A DNA stretch of 5,197 bases from JAVRLS01 sp031961205. GTDB lineage: Archaea > Thermoplasmatota > Thermoplasmata > Thermoplasmatales > Thermoplasmataceae. Each line of letters starts with the position of its first letter. The stretch's first letter is position 1. The position numbers and the translations under genes were made by a program. The stretch covers positions 1 through 5,197 of the forward strand of contig JAVRLS010000071.1 of the NCBI GenBank assembly GCA_031961205.1, given 5' to 3'. The notes under the pieces are model-generated. The model made no database searches. It was not told the DNA's origin and was given only the letters and a program-made list of their open reading frames with translations. Shown here piece by piece: positions 4,958-5,197 of this stretch.

Positions 4958-5197
4958 GAAATTCCTGAGCTTTTCAATTGCAGCCATAATCCTTTCCTCA
5001 TTTGGAAGGTAATAGTCCTCAAGGCGGTAAGGGAACGGTGTGTCCGGGCCGGTTACCCTCAGTATTGGCGCATAAAGATATTCAATGGCCCTCTCGGATA
5101 TCATCGCCGATATCTCCGCCCCGAGCCCGAGGGTTCTTGGAGCCTCGTGCACTATGAGCACCCGCCCTGTCTTCTTCACTGATGCCATTACCGTGTC
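4952..5197 (-). CDS. 2-oxoacid dehydrogenase E1 component, beta subunit (C-terminal part, cut by window edge)
   Basis: Only the last 81 residues are inside the window; the frame stays open to the right edge, so the start lies outside and the ATG at 5188 is internal. The segment is the end of the transketolase C-terminal domain: SVKKTGRVLIVHEAPRTLGLGAEI, then the diagnostic APILRVTGPDTPFPY and a closing YYLPNEERIMAAIEKL. This pattern is that of the beta subunit of the alpha2beta2 E1 type (pyruvate or branched-chain 2-oxoacid dehydrogenase), which with E1-alpha binds thiamine diphosphate and decarboxylates the 2-oxoacid. The C-terminal domain mainly supports subunit contact and helps shape the active site. 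Its TGA stop sits inside the E2 ribosome-binding site with a four-base gap to E2, so it heads the operon section seen here; E1-alpha is expected just beyond the window. The substrate cannot be read from this fragment. Confidence 0.93.
   Translation of the reverse strand, partial: DTVMASVKKTGRVLIVHEAPRTLGLGAEISAMISERAIEYLYAPILRVTGPDTPFPYRLEDYYLPNEERIMAAIEKLRNFR

Noticed and set aside
4948..5022. N-terminal extension of E2 by 25 codons from the ATG at 5022
   Set aside because: It overlaps the E1-beta coding region in another frame, is not lipoyl-domain-like, and the ATG at 4947 has a perfect ribosome-binding site and the family N-terminus.
1..5197. Mobile element, CRISPR array, tRNA, rRNA or defence system
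   Set aside because: No transposase, long inverted repeats, spaced direct repeats, tRNA-like cloverleaf or defence-type protein is visible; every substantial frame fits core metabolism or a small unknown protein.

Overview
The window reads as chromosomal DNA of a thermoacidophilic euryarchaeon of the order Thermoplasmatales. The evidence is as follows. The cobalamin adenosyltransferase closely resembles, as I remember it, the structurally characterised Thermoplasma acidophilum protein Ta1434. It lies near lipoamide dehydrogenase, E2 and E1-beta genes, much as Ta1434 lies next to the Ta1435-Ta1438 2-oxoacid dehydrogenase cluster. Arg codons are mostly AGG/AGA and Ile codon ATA is frequent. Candidate A/T-rich TATA boxes (TTAAATA) lie about 24 bases before ATGs that have no ribosome-binding site, while genes inside operons carry strong GGTGAT sites. 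The exact species cannot be fixed from sequence alone, and the synteny statement rests on memory rather than a search.

Layout: (1) 17-304, minus strand, a 95-residue protein of unknown function with its own promoter. (2) 305-622, a divergent intergenic region of about 320 bases in which I see only the two flanking promoters and no convincing gene. (3) 623-1210 and 1221-1754, plus strand, a probable two-gene operon: a metal-dependent hydrolase of the cyclase/kynurenine-formamidase family, then a PduO-type ATP:cob(I)alamin adenosyltransferase. (4) 1862-2368, plus strand, a small class I SAM-dependent methyltransferase. (5) 2369-2453, a convergent A/T-rich spacer that probably terminates transcription from both sides. 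(6) 2454-5197, minus strand, the promoter-distal end of a 2-oxoacid dehydrogenase operon: the 3' end of E1-beta, then E2 and E3, with 4-base and 1-base gaps between them.

E1, E2 and E3 form one multienzyme complex that converts 2-oxoacids to acyl-CoA: E1 decarboxylates with thiamine diphosphate, E2 carries the acyl group on a lipoyl arm and transfers it to CoA, and E3 reoxidises the lipoyl group with FAD and NAD+. The T. acidophilum counterpart is known to act on branched-chain 2-oxoacids and, less well, pyruvate. A possible metabolic link to the adenosyltransferase is that valine and isoleucine breakdown yields propionyl-CoA, whose onward route through methylmalonyl-CoA mutase needs adenosylcobalamin; this is inference. 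I found no mobile element, CRISPR array, tRNA or rRNA, and no clear sign of an undescribed system; the window looks like ordinary core metabolism.
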